Shown here: in pieces, positions 5,680-13,281 of the stretch
How positions within the stretch are numbered: position 1 is the stretch's first letter
How the letters are laid out: every line of letters begins with the position of its first letter
NCBI GenBank assembly: GCA_937996605.1
Contig: CALKVB010000650.1
Coordinates: forward strand, 1-19,089
Reading direction: 5' to 3'
DNA from: an uncultured Oxalobacteraceae bacterium
GTDB lineage: Bacteria; Pseudomonadota; Gammaproteobacteria; Burkholderiales; Burkholderiaceae_D
Length of the DNA stretch: 19,089 nt
Translations under genes and position numbers: made by a program
The notes under the pieces: model-generated
Databases searched by the model: none
What the model saw: the letters and a program-made list of their open reading frames with translations, nothing else
What the model was told of the DNA's origin: nothing

Positions 5680-7611
5680 TTACATCGAGGTGCTCGGCGT
5701 TTGAAACGCGTTGATGAACGCGATCAATTCGGCTCGAGTATTCCCGCCCACGAAGGGGTGGTCGGGCTCGACGGGTCGATTCATCAGCACATTCATGTAG
5801 TGGTTCACAACGTCGGACACTGAAAAGTCGCCATGCTCTTGAATCATGTTATCCAAAATGGTCATGAACGACGGATTCAACTGTTGGACGAGATACTCTG
5901 CGAATGAAAACCTCCACAACAAATCGACCAAGGGTCTGCATTCTGCATGTCCCTTTCCAAGGTAGAGAATGGTAATGACAGCTTCGGTAATCGACAAACG
6001 TGCCGCGTGACCTTGACCTGGTGCAATGGTCGATAGAATCTGCAGATAGGCTCGGAAGAGGATCATCAATTTAGGTTCAAACTGCAAGCGTTTTCGATGA
6101 CCGTCGGCGCGGGTGAAGTGTTGCAGTATGTTTTGCCACAAGAAACCGTCGACTTGGAATTCTCCAGCGGCATGCTGTAACACGCGAGGCAGCAAAGCTT
6201 CCACCATGCTCCAGTTGCATGTTGACAGAGCAATGTACATGGGCGTGTTGTCGTCATGAAACAAAAAGTCTCGCAATCCTTCATCGTCTTTACGCTCCAG
6301 GATGAGATCCACCACGTAGCGGCTCATTTCGGGACCGTGATCTTCGTGGCAAAATCGGCAAACGATGCAAGGGCACCTGAGTTCCTCTTGATCCCAAACT
6401 TCGTCAGCATTCCATGCGGACAGGGGCTCTTCCATCATACCCTCTTGATGCATGCCGTGTTCAATACCGTCAAGGTCATCCACGAACATACGAGCAACGT
6501 CATGATTCATGCAGTCCAGAAAGGCTTTGGTGTTTTTGCCAATGAGGGCGGCGTAAAGCACCCTGAGTCCTTGAACGTCAAACGGTTCATAGGCGGACGA
6601 TTCCGGATTGGCAGCCCATGCTTCGAGAAACTTTGCGCAGCCATTGACCAGGGACAGGATGGTCATGGGGTAGGTGACGACATTATAATCGACAGCTTCA
6701 AAATGGTGGGACCAAATGTAGGCCGCCATCTCGTCAAAGCGTCTGATCATATCCAGAGACACTTTACGCTTGAGTGAGCGTATGTACGCTCCAAAATGAT
6801 CATCTTCCAATTTGGAAATGGAAACGAAGGCATTGCACAGGTGATCAAGGTCAGAAAGTGTCTTTCGAGCCACCAGGTCAATCGGACTGAATTTCTTTTC
6901 TTCCTCGCCAGGTGGGGGTGTCAAGTGTTGAAGAAGACGTGCCCATTCCGGTCGAAGAAGAGTTTCGAGAAGCTTTGCGGTGCCCAGATCGGCAACGGCA
7001 GCAGAGACAGCACTTGGAATGAATTCAACTCTAGGTGGCAATGGCTGCCTGCGAATGGACCCGTCTGATTCCATCAAAATCAAAACCTCTTGTTCAGGAT
7101 ACAAGTGACGAAAGTGGGCTGCATCGAGTGTCCATGTTTCCTTGGCTTCGTTGGTAAAGCGTTCGGCCAGAAAGCGAAACGTTGGAGTATGATGGCTCTG
7201 GCGAAACATGGCGCGATAGACGAGAAAGGCATCACGCTCGGCCCATTGTGCAGGATCTCCCATCGAGATGTGGTTCACCAGTGGATCGCACATTTTCTGA
7301 ATCACCAAGGGGGAGACGCGTCTCAACACAGCTGAAACTTGTGTCAGTGTTCGAGTCTGCTCGAGAGCTGCGCGGAAAAGAATGATTGCAGACAGCTCCG
7401 CCATGAGATCGATCAATACCGTGTCTGAGTATTGCTGTAACAATGTGCCGAGATAACTCTCTTCATCCAACGATCGACATTGCAAGGCGTGTCGAAGTAC
7501 AATGAGAGCGTCGCAAAACAGACCGGTATCTTCTGGTTCATCAAGCCATTGCCTTTGTGGGAGGAGGGTGATGGCATCCAAACTTTCAGTGATATCCATG
7601 CTTGAATTCAT
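5680..7611 (-). CDS. 643-residue ankyrin-like protein with a Cys cluster
   Basis: This large helical protein runs from ATG 7611 to TAA 5682-5680. One segment fits the ankyrin consensus well: DDNTPMYIALSTCNWSMVEALL at about residues 453-474, compare D-G-N-T-P-L-H-x-A with xxVexLL. Further helical pairs before and after it are degenerate. Just upstream is a compact cysteine cluster, CPCIVCRFCH at residues 413-422, which could bind a zinc ion although the spacing (CxCxxCxxCH) is not a named finger I recognise. No membrane segment or enzyme motif is seen. The neighbours are a kinase downstream (23-base gap) and a possible lipid-binding protein upstream (78-base gap). Function is probably protein binding in the host cell, inferred from the ankyrin fold. 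Confidence 0.85.
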   Translation of the reverse strand: MNSSMDITESLDAITLLPQRQWLDEPEDTGLFCDALIVLRHALQCRSLDEESYLGTLLQQYSDTVLIDLMAELSAIILFRAALEQTRTLTQVSAVLRRVSPLVIQKMCDPLVNHISMGDPAQWAERDAFLVYRAMFRQSHHTPTFRFLAERFTNEAKETWTLDAAHFRHLYPEQEVLILMESDGSIRRQPLPPRVEFIPSAVSAAVADLGTAKLLETLLRPEWARLLQHLTPPPGEEEKKFSPIDLVARKTLSDLDHLCNAFVSISKLEDDHFGAYIRSLKRKVSLDMIRRFDEMAAYIWSHHFEAVDYNVVTYPMTILSLVNGCAKFLEAWAANPESSAYEPFDVQGLRVLYAALIGKNTKAFLDCMNHDVARMFVDDLDGIEHGMHQEGMMEEPLSAWNADEVWDQEELRCPCIVCRFCHEDHGPEMSRYVVDLILERKDDEGLRDFLFHDDNTPMYIALSTCNWSMVEALLPRVLQHAAGEFQVDGFLWQNILQHFTRADGHRKRLQFEPKLMILFRAYLQILSTIAPGQGHAARLSITEAVITILYLGKGHAECRPLVDLLWRFSFAEYLVQQLNPSFMTILDNMIQEHGDFSVSDVVNHYMNVLMNRPVEPDHPFVGGNTRAELIAFINAFQTPSTSM

Positions 7612-7689
7612 GTCGGTCGAATGGAAAAATGAGTGGCAAAATGTTTTACTTTTGGTTTCGGAAAGGTGGTACTTTTTATGTATAGAAAC

Positions 7690-8256
7690 TCATGGCAAGC
7701 GCAGGAATGGGCGGTGAACTTTCTGTTCACCGATAAAACGTTCATCTGGTTCTCGGAACGGGATTCGGCGATAGATTTTGGTGGCATTGACCACGTGGCC
7801 GTCTCCATTGGTATGGGTGAGCTGGACGTTGAGTCGGTCTTGATCGTCGACCCAATGCCGCACGTGGAGCAACCCATTCTCCAAATACCATCGAATAATG
7901 ATGCAATTGTCTTCATAGGTGGTCACGCTTTTGCATGGGCCGAAGCGTTTCTCGTCATCTTTGTGCTCAACGGCTGCTCCGTTGCAAATCAACCAATGAG
8001 AGTAGGTGACTTGATTGAAGGGAATGTTGAACAATCGTGATACCACGTCCAAAAGTTTCGAATCCAGATGGATGTGTACGCTTTTGTGCAAATAGTGACG
8101 CTGAGTATCGGGTTTGAAATAATGAAGCAGCCGAAACTTTTCCTTGGCCTTGTCAATGACGGAGATTTGCCATTCCGGACGTCTCATGGCCCGCAACAAA
8201 TCCGATTGGGACGAGGATAAGGAAAGGTCTAATTCCCATAGTCCAGTCAGCGTCAT
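7690..8256 (-). CDS. Possible FABP/lipocalin-like lipid-binding protein
   Basis: This is a 188-residue frame whose ATG overlaps the TGA of the upstream gene by 4 bases (ATGA). The N-terminal GLWELDLSLS with a helix after it (SQSDLLRAMRRPEW), the alternating beta pattern, the GLLHVRHWVDDQD strand (about residues 128-140) and the closing HVVNATKIYRR (154-164) resemble the fatty-acid-binding protein plan. That plan has GxW near the N-terminus, L-x-x-V-x-K-W, and V-x-x-T-R-x-Y-x-K at the end. FABPs are 130-135 residues. This one has a longer middle section and a 24-residue basic tail. The fold assignment is inference from pattern, with moderate to low certainty. If right, it would bind fatty acids or another small hydrophobic ligand in the cytosol, which would pair naturally with the lipase at 11204-12865. 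Confidence 0.75.
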   Translation of the reverse strand: MTLTGLWELDLSLSSSQSDLLRAMRRPEWQISVIDKAKEKFRLLHYFKPDTQRHYLHKSVHIHLDSKLLDVVSRLFNIPFNQVTYSHWLICNGAAVEHKDDEKRFGPCKSVTTYEDNCIIIRWYLENGLLHVRHWVDDQDRLNVQLTHTNGDGHVVNATKIYRRIPFREPDERFIGEQKVHRPFLRLP

Positions 8257-9845
8257 TTGCGTTTCTTTTCCTTTTTGGGAGTTTTGTGTTTTCTTGGAAT
8301 TTCTGTCTTCAAACGCGAACGGCGAGAGGTGTAGCTTCTTGTACCAGCGGAATGTAGGTAAGGAGCAACGGTGTCGTAAACCTGGACTGCACCGTTTATA
8401 AATCGTCTCATCTTTCCAGGTGGTGGTGCTGAACTGGTTCCGTCCGGAGGTTCATCGTGCTTGTCCTCAACGTCATGAAAGTCATCTCCATCTGAATCAT
8501 TGTCCTTTTCATCATCAACTTCGTCCGACACACTGTCCTTGGCGTCGTCAATTCCACCTGGTTCAGCGTCCTTTTCATCATCATCTCCGTCCGACTCACT
8601 GTCCTTGTCGTCATCAACTCCGTCCGCCATAAACGGGTCATACGTGTTGTCTTCTGGAACGGTTGGAGAGTATGGGAAAGCTGGATTCATCTCTTGAGCC
8701 AGCACGCACAAGATGGACCATAACCATGCATCGGTGGTAAAGGCTGGTTTGTCTGCCGGATCGAGAGCGCGCCATACCAGAGTTTGTGTCTTTAGGCGAA
8801 TCTCTTTGTTTTCGTCTGTCCATTCGCCGACCTTCTTTTCGTCTGGTACTTTTGAACTCGTGACTTCTTTCAAGGCAAAGTTGTAAAAATCAATCGGTTG
8901 GTTGAATTTGATAGTAGTTCTCAGCATACTCGAATAGTTTGCTGCCATTCGAATCATCAGCTTCGCATGTTTCGGATCCTCTGCCAGATCCGTCAACACG
9001 GCTGCAGAGACCAAAACCAGATTCTTGAAGAGTGAAGTGTCTCTTGCAGATCCACTCAAGACATCCTTGATGATTTTTTGCAACGCCGCTTTCACGTCTT
9101 CGCTGGTCTTTTGAACAAAAGGATACAATTGAGATACGATTTGACGTTGGTCATTGGTTCGTTCTGCATTCAGCTGCTTCAGCTTTGTCATAAGTGTTTT
9201 CGCATCATCCCATGATCGCACTGTTTGATCCTTCGATGGGGTCACGTCTCCAGTGTCATAAAGCACAGCCAAAGCTTTTCGGATGTTCTTTAGAATGTCG
9301 TACGATTCCATGCGTTTTAAACAGTCGGTCCAACTCATATCTAGTAGAGACAAATCCGGTACCAAGGTTGCGTACGTATAAAAGTTTTCCTTAAGACTGT
9401 TTAGATAGTTTTGCAGTTTCTTAAACGTTTCCGAAAACCTATCCATGGGTTTCCAATCTGCGCCCGAGCCCAACATAGTCCGATCAAAGTTTTGCCCGAC
9501 AGCTTGTAACTCTTTGATCAAGCGGACCTCTTCAGGAGTCCATAAGGGTTTGGGATCGGGCACCTTTCGCAATTGATCCAGCGGTGAATCGAGAAACGCG
9601 GCCATGTCAACGGGCGCAAAGTTGGGATAGGCATCGGCCCTTCGCAAGCCGAGCATGTGATTCAATTGCGAAGGAAACACCAGTCGCAAGCCCAAGCTGC
9701 GGTATTCACGACTCCCCCGTTTCCCTTCCGGGAGCAGCACGTGACTGGCCGCCGATGATCTACGAACTACATGAATGCCCAATCGTTGCAATCGAGAAAC
9801 ATCATGTTGGGTGAACTCGATCCGAGGATCGATGAACAGATACAT
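8253..9845 (-). CDS. Unknown 530-residue protein with acidic repeats and basic tail, possible N-terminal BRCT-like domain
   Basis: Start is ATG 9845, 14 bases after the upstream stop. Residues 1-65 (an initial strand MYLFIDPRI, a helix, HVVRRSSAASHVLLPEG, then LVFPSQLN) have the order expected of a BRCT-like fold: strand, helix, T/S-H-V-L strand and terminal hydrophobic helix. This is suggestive only. Residues about 100-390 form a helical region with no motif I recognise. Residues about 411-454 are four 11-residue acidic repeats (type DDDKDSESDGD). A proline-rich spacer follows, and the last 60 residues are strongly basic, ending KKEKKRK, resembling a nuclear localisation or nucleic-acid-binding tail. 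The acidic-then-basic layout suggests a chromatin- or DNA-associated protein. Its stop overlaps the next gene start (ATGA). Confidence 0.85.
   Translation of the reverse strand: MYLFIDPRIEFTQHDVSRLQRLGIHVVRRSSAASHVLLPEGKRGSREYRSLGLRLVFPSQLNHMLGLRRADAYPNFAPVDMAAFLDSPLDQLRKVPDPKPLWTPEEVRLIKELQAVGQNFDRTMLGSGADWKPMDRFSETFKKLQNYLNSLKENFYTYATLVPDLSLLDMSWTDCLKRMESYDILKNIRKALAVLYDTGDVTPSKDQTVRSWDDAKTLMTKLKQLNAERTNDQRQIVSQLYPFVQKTSEDVKAALQKIIKDVLSGSARDTSLFKNLVLVSAAVLTDLAEDPKHAKLMIRMAANYSSMLRTTIKFNQPIDFYNFALKEVTSSKVPDEKKVGEWTDENKEIRLKTQTLVWRALDPADKPAFTTDAWLWSILCVLAQEMNPAFPYSPTVPEDNTYDPFMADGVDDDKDSESDGDDDEKDAEPGGIDDAKDSVSDEVDDEKDNDSDGDDFHDVEDKHDEPPDGTSSAPPPGKMRRFINGAVQVYDTVAPYLHSAGTRSYTSRRSRLKTEIPRKHKTPKKEKKRK
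8482..8628 (-). repeat. 33-base tandem repeat encoding acidic 11-mers
   Basis: Units at 8482-8514, 8515-8547, 8548-8580 and 8581-8613, plus a partial unit at 8614-8628, each read (plus strand) TCAWYTCCR-type starts followed by a conserved GTCCTT core. On the coding (minus) strand each gives an 11-residue unit of the kind DDxKDSxSDG. Units are diverged but in phase, so copy number can change without a frameshift. Confidence 0.85.
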
Positions 9846-9855
9846 GGTTTCTTTC

Positions 9856-9861
9856 TTTATT
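9856..9861 (-). promoter_or_regulatory. AATAAA at the stop of the metallophosphoesterase gene, 10 bases before the next ATG
   Basis: The minus strand reads TTTAATAAAG: AATAAA (9861-9856) overlaps the TAA stop (9862-9860) of the metallophosphoesterase gene and lies in the 14-base gap before the next gene. It is a candidate poly(A) signal for the upstream gene and also a candidate promoter core for the downstream one. Confidence 0.4.
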
Positions 9862-10573
9862 AAATTTCAAATGTATTCAACACCACCGTTCGATCTTCGC
9901 TTGGATAGCCCATAGCGTTCAAGATCAAACGAGTGTCCCCGTATCTGCACACCATCGATGAATGGGAATGACCACAGAACCAATACCGAACACCACGCAT
10001 CACCAATTTATCCAGAATGGGGGTTGCAAACGCCGAGTTGTATTTGGATTCCGCGTAGCGTGAATGGATCAACGATTTGGTGGGCAGGTGATGTGTGATC
10101 ACCACATGTTTTTGCTCGTGGTCTTTCTCCGCCAAGGTTTTTCGTAACCACTTGAAATTGTCTACAAATTCTTCCAAGTAATCGATCCGATCGTGAAAGA
10201 CTCGGCCAATGTCGCTAATGGGCACATGCTCGTCAATGGCTGAAAATAAGGGTGTACCATGAAAGGTCACGTCGCCAATGGTGACACTGGAACGGTACAA
10301 AAAATGCACTCCGTGACGACTAGAGATGCTTTTCAAGGATTCTAACGTGTCGGCAAACTTGCATTCACTTTGGTACATTTCGTGATTCCCGCAAACATAG
10401 ATCACATGCTCATATTTGCTTCGAACTTCAGCCAAAAACGAGTCCAGCAGATCATCGGGACAACCAATGTCTCCCGCTAAGACCAGTGCATCCGCCTTGG
10501 GCCATTTGATGGAGGGCAAGGCCTTTCGGATTTCCAGGTGAACATCACTAATGCAAAACAGTCGACGAATCAT
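9860..10573 (-). CDS. Calcineurin-like metallophosphoesterase
   Basis: The 237-residue protein carries the complete metallophosphoesterase metal-binding set. These are SDVH (D10, H12), GDIG (D35), GNHE (N63, H64), the THH motif (H161, H162) and GHSH (H202, H204). Family members hydrolyse phosphomonoesters or phosphodiesters using a di-metal centre. The substrate cannot be read from sequence, and small family members of this type include nucleotide and phosphoprotein phosphatases. There is no signal peptide or membrane segment, so it is probably cytosolic. Length matches single-domain members. The start ATG overlaps the TGA of the upstream membrane-protein gene by 4 bases, so the two are likely co-transcribed. 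Confidence 0.95.
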   Translation of the reverse strand: MIRRLFCISDVHLEIRKALPSIKWPKADALVLAGDIGCPDDLLDSFLAEVRSKYEHVIYVCGNHEMYQSECKFADTLESLKSISSRHGVHFLYRSSVTIGDVTFHGTPLFSAIDEHVPISDIGRVFHDRIDYLEEFVDNFKWLRKTLAEKDHEQKHVVITHHLPTKSLIHSRYAESKYNSAFATPILDKLVMRGVRYWFCGHSHSSMVCRYGDTRLILNAMGYPSEDRTVVLNTFEI

Positions 10574-11175
10574 TGCAACTGGACTTCCTCCACGGATGCC
10601 GAAATCTTGAGATCTTGGCTGGGATCTTCCGAATTAGGCAGCGCAAGACTGAGCGTACACTTGTAACCACGCGAGGTTTGAACGGTCAAAGGAGGTTCCA
10701 GAATTGCTTCTGTCACATTGTTCTCTTTGAGGATGACTCGATCTTCCACTTTGACCGGATTCATCCATTCCACTTTGACTCGTGTAAAGGCTTGGTTGCC
10801 CCATTCAGAACTCATGTTGGTCAAGAAGTTCAATCGCAAGCCTACATCCAATGGGTCCGCCAAATTCACGTAATGTTCATAGTCATCCGCCGCTTCGGCT
10901 TCACTGTAACTGTCTCTGGATGTTCCATCTGTACACTGATAAATGACCTTGCTTTGCTGTTCAGATTCCAATGTGATGCGGTAGGGAAACATGGAAAAGT
11001 TTTCATAGGGCGAATCTTGTACCTGAACGTATAGTTGAAACTTGCCCACATCGTCTTCGCCGCTCACTACTGGACATGGTTGGTCGGTGTAGTGCACAAT
11101 GATCACATACAGACCGACGGCAAACACAGCAGTCACAACCAATCCAAAAGCCATCCATGACCACGAGGGCATCAT
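10570..11175 (-). CDS. Small type II membrane protein (paralogue of the 16815-18200 protein)
   Basis: This is a 201-residue protein with the start set at the ATG pair 11175/11172, just before the membrane segment. The open frame extends further upstream only by running across the divergent lipase gene. Residues about 8-28 (MAFGLVVTAVFAVGLYVIIV) form one transmembrane helix with almost no N-terminal tail, followed by a beta-rich ectodomain. Residues 102-147 (HYVNLADPLDVG..., VKVEWMNPVKVED) align without gaps to residues 143-188 of the protein at 16815-18200 (NYVDLADTKTLT..., VVVNWMKPIKFQA). A later RGYKCTLSL matches KTYRCLFAF. The two are clearly related, with this one lacking the long C-terminal extension. 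It is likely a virion membrane or host membrane protein, but no family name is recognised. Confidence 0.88.
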   Translation of the reverse strand: MMPSWSWMAFGLVVTAVFAVGLYVIIVHYTDQPCPVVSGEDDVGKFQLYVQVQDSPYENFSMFPYRITLESEQQSKVIYQCTDGTSRDSYSEAEAADDYEHYVNLADPLDVGLRLNFLTNMSSEWGNQAFTRVKVEWMNPVKVEDRVILKENNVTEAILEPPLTVQTSRGYKCTLSLALPNSEDPSQDLKISASVEEVQLQ

Positions 11176-11203
11176 CTTTCTTTTTTGTCCGAGCAAAAAA
11201 GCC
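11176..11203. promoter_or_regulatory. 28-base divergent promoter region with perfect inverted repeat
   Basis: Only 28 bases separate the minus-strand ATG at 11175 from the plus-strand ATG at 11204. They contain a perfect 7-base inverted repeat, TTTTTTG (11181-11187) and CAAAAAA (11194-11200), around TCCGAG. Each ATG sits 3-5 bases beyond one arm, so both genes see the same CAAAAAA sequence just upstream of their start. This is the simplest candidate for a bidirectional promoter core in the window. Confidence 0.6.
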
Positions 11204-12865
11204 ATGAATGAAATCAAAGTTCCAAGTAATCTTCCTCCATACCTTCGCGACGTCTTGGACGGTGTAGTAGTGCGTATCAATCCCGAAAAACTAGTGTTGA
11301 ACAACATTTTGTACGAGTATCCCACCGAGGACCAGTGCAAAGATCGGCTGGACGGCGGAGCTCTACCCAACGAAGCGGCGAAGCAAGAACTCGAGTATGG
11401 ATTCAAATTGGCCACGTTAGCCTACGCCATGCCCACGTTTATGGCCCAACTGACCCATCAACTTCATTTGCCCAACACACATTTCACTACGTTTTGCGCC
11501 TCTTTAGTGGCACAACATACTGCCGAGGCCTTTCAAAACATGGACGAAATTCTGCGCGGCGAACGAAACATCATGTTGCTGCCACGCGGTCATCAAATGG
11601 CGGGTTTCATGATTCGGTCTCCCGTTCGAGTCTTTGATCAAGATTGCGTATCACAGCTGAGAATTCCCGTGCGCAAGCAAGACCTAGTCCAATGGAAGGT
11701 GCGAGGCAATGTCAATGTTTGGGTCATGCGTCGGCGTCTTCACGATCAAGCCTTTGAATGTTATGTCTTGTTTCGCGGCACTTCTAACCCGTTTGTGGCC
11801 GCGCAGCAGTACGGCTCTAAAATGCAGCAGACCCAGTTGTTTGCATGGCCAACGTTTGACTATCAAAGCAAATGTGTGATTCCTGAAGGTTCCGACACCA
11901 AGCCCTTGTTTTTACGGCATTACTTTGACATTTTAGACGATGTGACAGATGCGATTGAGCGTTGTTTGGAGATGTTGCACGTGGACGATCCGCGGTGTCA
12001 ACGGATTGTTGTGGCAGGTCACTCGATGGGCGGGGCATTAACCACCGCTTACGCCTATCACTTGCATGAACACAAGCCTTCATGGTGGGACAAGGCACAA
12101 TTTCGCAGTTATGCGGCACCCATGTGGTGTAATGATGCTGCCGTGCTTCAATTGGAACAATGGCTGGTCGATTCGTTGCAAAAAGACAAGTTCTATGAAG
12201 TCATCAATACCGATGATTTTGTACATATTCAAAATGTACTGCAAGGCAAAAGCATGATCCAAAAAACGGTGGATAAGGGGATGGACGAATTGTCCGTTTG
12301 GGTGTTGCCCTTGCTGAAGCAGACGGATCCTGACGATCCCTTGAAGGAGCGAGTTCGGCGAATTTTACAAGTGTATCCCGAAGTGGCGGCGGCGGTATTT
12401 TTACGCGGTTCCTTGAAAGCACAGGGCCAAGAGCCTGTCCGGGATCGAAAGCTTGCCGCCCGTGTCGGACATCGATTCGAAGAAGCAAGAGAATGGGATT
12501 CGCTTGAATTGAAAGCCACGTTTAATCATACAGTCCGGTTGTTTCATTGCGACCGAGCGGGAGATCCGCATACCGAGTTCATTGGAAAGTTTCATTCGCA
12601 CTATGTGGGTATCAATGTGAATCTTTTGTGGGCTCCGACCAAGACGTATGAAGCCCAATGGTATGCTCGATTGGCTCACGATGGCTTACAAGTACAGCTT
12701 CCCGAATTGATTGTATTGGGATTGTTTGGACCGCGCGATGCACCGGCAGTTTCGGAATGGATTCAAACACAGAAATGGAAATTGCCGCTTTGTGTGAAAC
12801 CTTGCGACAGCGCCCCAGAACCATCAAAGGCTCGACGGAAAGGGCGCAAAAATCGTACAACATGA
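11204..12865 (+). CDS. Class 3 lipase (alpha/beta hydrolase)
   Basis: The 553-residue protein is started at ATG 11204, just after the A-tract. An earlier in-frame ATG at 11099 lies inside the divergent gene and is unlikely. Class 3 (fungal-type) lipase features are the oxyanion strand FRGT (190-193) and the nucleophile elbow GHSMGG in IVVAGHSMGGALTTAYAYH (Ser274). The acid motif is NTDDFV (335-340, D338), and the catalytic His sits in FHSHYVG (H464/H466). All triad positions are present, so the enzyme is expected to hydrolyse acylglycerols or phospholipids. An N-terminal helical domain of about 160 residues and a basic tail (KARRKGRKNRTT) flank the hydrolase. No signal peptide or membrane segment is seen, so it is probably cytosolic or virion-packaged. 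Its stop overlaps the next gene start by 4 bases (ATGA). Confidence 0.93.
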   Translation: MNEIKVPSNLPPYLRDVLDGVVVRINPEKLVLNNILYEYPTEDQCKDRLDGGALPNEAAKQELEYGFKLATLAYAMPTFMAQLTHQLHLPNTHFTTFCASLVAQHTAEAFQNMDEILRGERNIMLLPRGHQMAGFMIRSPVRVFDQDCVSQLRIPVRKQDLVQWKVRGNVNVWVMRRRLHDQAFECYVLFRGTSNPFVAAQQYGSKMQQTQLFAWPTFDYQSKCVIPEGSDTKPLFLRHYFDILDDVTDAIERCLEMLHVDDPRCQRIVVAGHSMGGALTTAYAYHLHEHKPSWWDKAQFRSYAAPMWCNDAAVLQLEQWLVDSLQKDKFYEVINTDDFVHIQNVLQGKSMIQKTVDKGMDELSVWVLPLLKQTDPDDPLKERVRRILQVYPEVAAAVFLRGSLKAQGQEPVRDRKLAARVGHRFEEAREWDSLELKATFNHTVRLFHCDRAGDPHTEFIGKFHSHYVGINVNLLWAPTKTYEAQWYARLAHDGLQVQLPELIVLGLFGPRDAPAVSEWIQTQKWKLPLCVKPCDSAPEPSKARRKGRKNRTT

Positions 12866-13272
12866 ACGTTGCATTGACCTTGGCGGGTGCTCAATTCGAT
12901 ACGTTGGTGAAAACGTTGGAGGAACGAAGTCGAGAATGGGTGGCTCCAGAGGAGCCCACAGAGGAAGCGTTGGCCTCAATGATTCGGCACAAGTTGGGTG
13001 GACCATGGATTCCCTCGTTGCGACCGGTGAATTTGTGTGACATTTGCCAATTCCAAGTCACGGTGCGCAACAGCAAAAAGTGGGTTACCAAGATTGGCAA
13101 GTTTGTATTGTATCGCAAAGGTCAAGGGTTTCAAGCACGGCTCTGCGCCAAACCATGGGACGAAAAAAAATTAGAAGGATGGACCATATCGTGTGTGTCC
13201 GAATACGTTACTCCAACGCCGTTCTCATCGGTGTGGTCCCCCAAAAGCTGGAGTCCTGCTTCACTGTGTTGA
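12862..13272 (+). CDS. Small unknown protein downstream of the lipase
   Basis: This 136-residue frame's ATG overlaps the lipase TGA (ATGA at 12862-12865), which decides the start over earlier in-frame ATGs lying within the lipase gene. The N-terminus is helical. Residues about 55-110 look beta-rich and include a CDIC pair (58-61). The tail is Ser/Pro/Trp-rich (SSVWSPKSWSPASLC). No domain, signal or membrane segment is recognised. The stop-start overlap with the lipase suggests coordinated expression and perhaps a related role, but function is unknown. Confidence 0.75.
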   Translation: MNVALTLAGAQFDTLVKTLEERSREWVAPEEPTEEALASMIRHKLGGPWIPSLRPVNLCDICQFQVTVRNSKKWVTKIGKFVLYRKGQGFQARLCAKPWDEKKLEGWTISCVSEYVTPTPFSSVWSPKSWSPASLC

Positions 13273-13281
13273 ACAAATGCA

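Noticed and set aside
6256..6777. 173-residue plus-strand frame
   Set aside because: Lies wholly antisense to the ankyrin-like gene with no motif or initiation context.
8420..8697. Plus-strand His- and Ser-rich frames
   Set aside because: They are shadows of the acidic 33-base repeat in the minus-strand gene.
10573..11034. 153-residue plus-strand frame
   Set aside because: Antisense to the small type II membrane protein, which has a membrane helix and a paralogue and is clearly the real gene.
11099..11203. Upstream extension of the lipase
   Set aside because: Would overlap the 5' coding region of the divergent membrane protein gene; the ATG at 11204 fits the shared promoter and the compact layout.
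11176..11415. Upstream extension of the small membrane protein
   Set aside because: It runs antisense through the lipase gene and would put 80 non-hydrophobic residues before the membrane anchor; its paralogue has a short tail.
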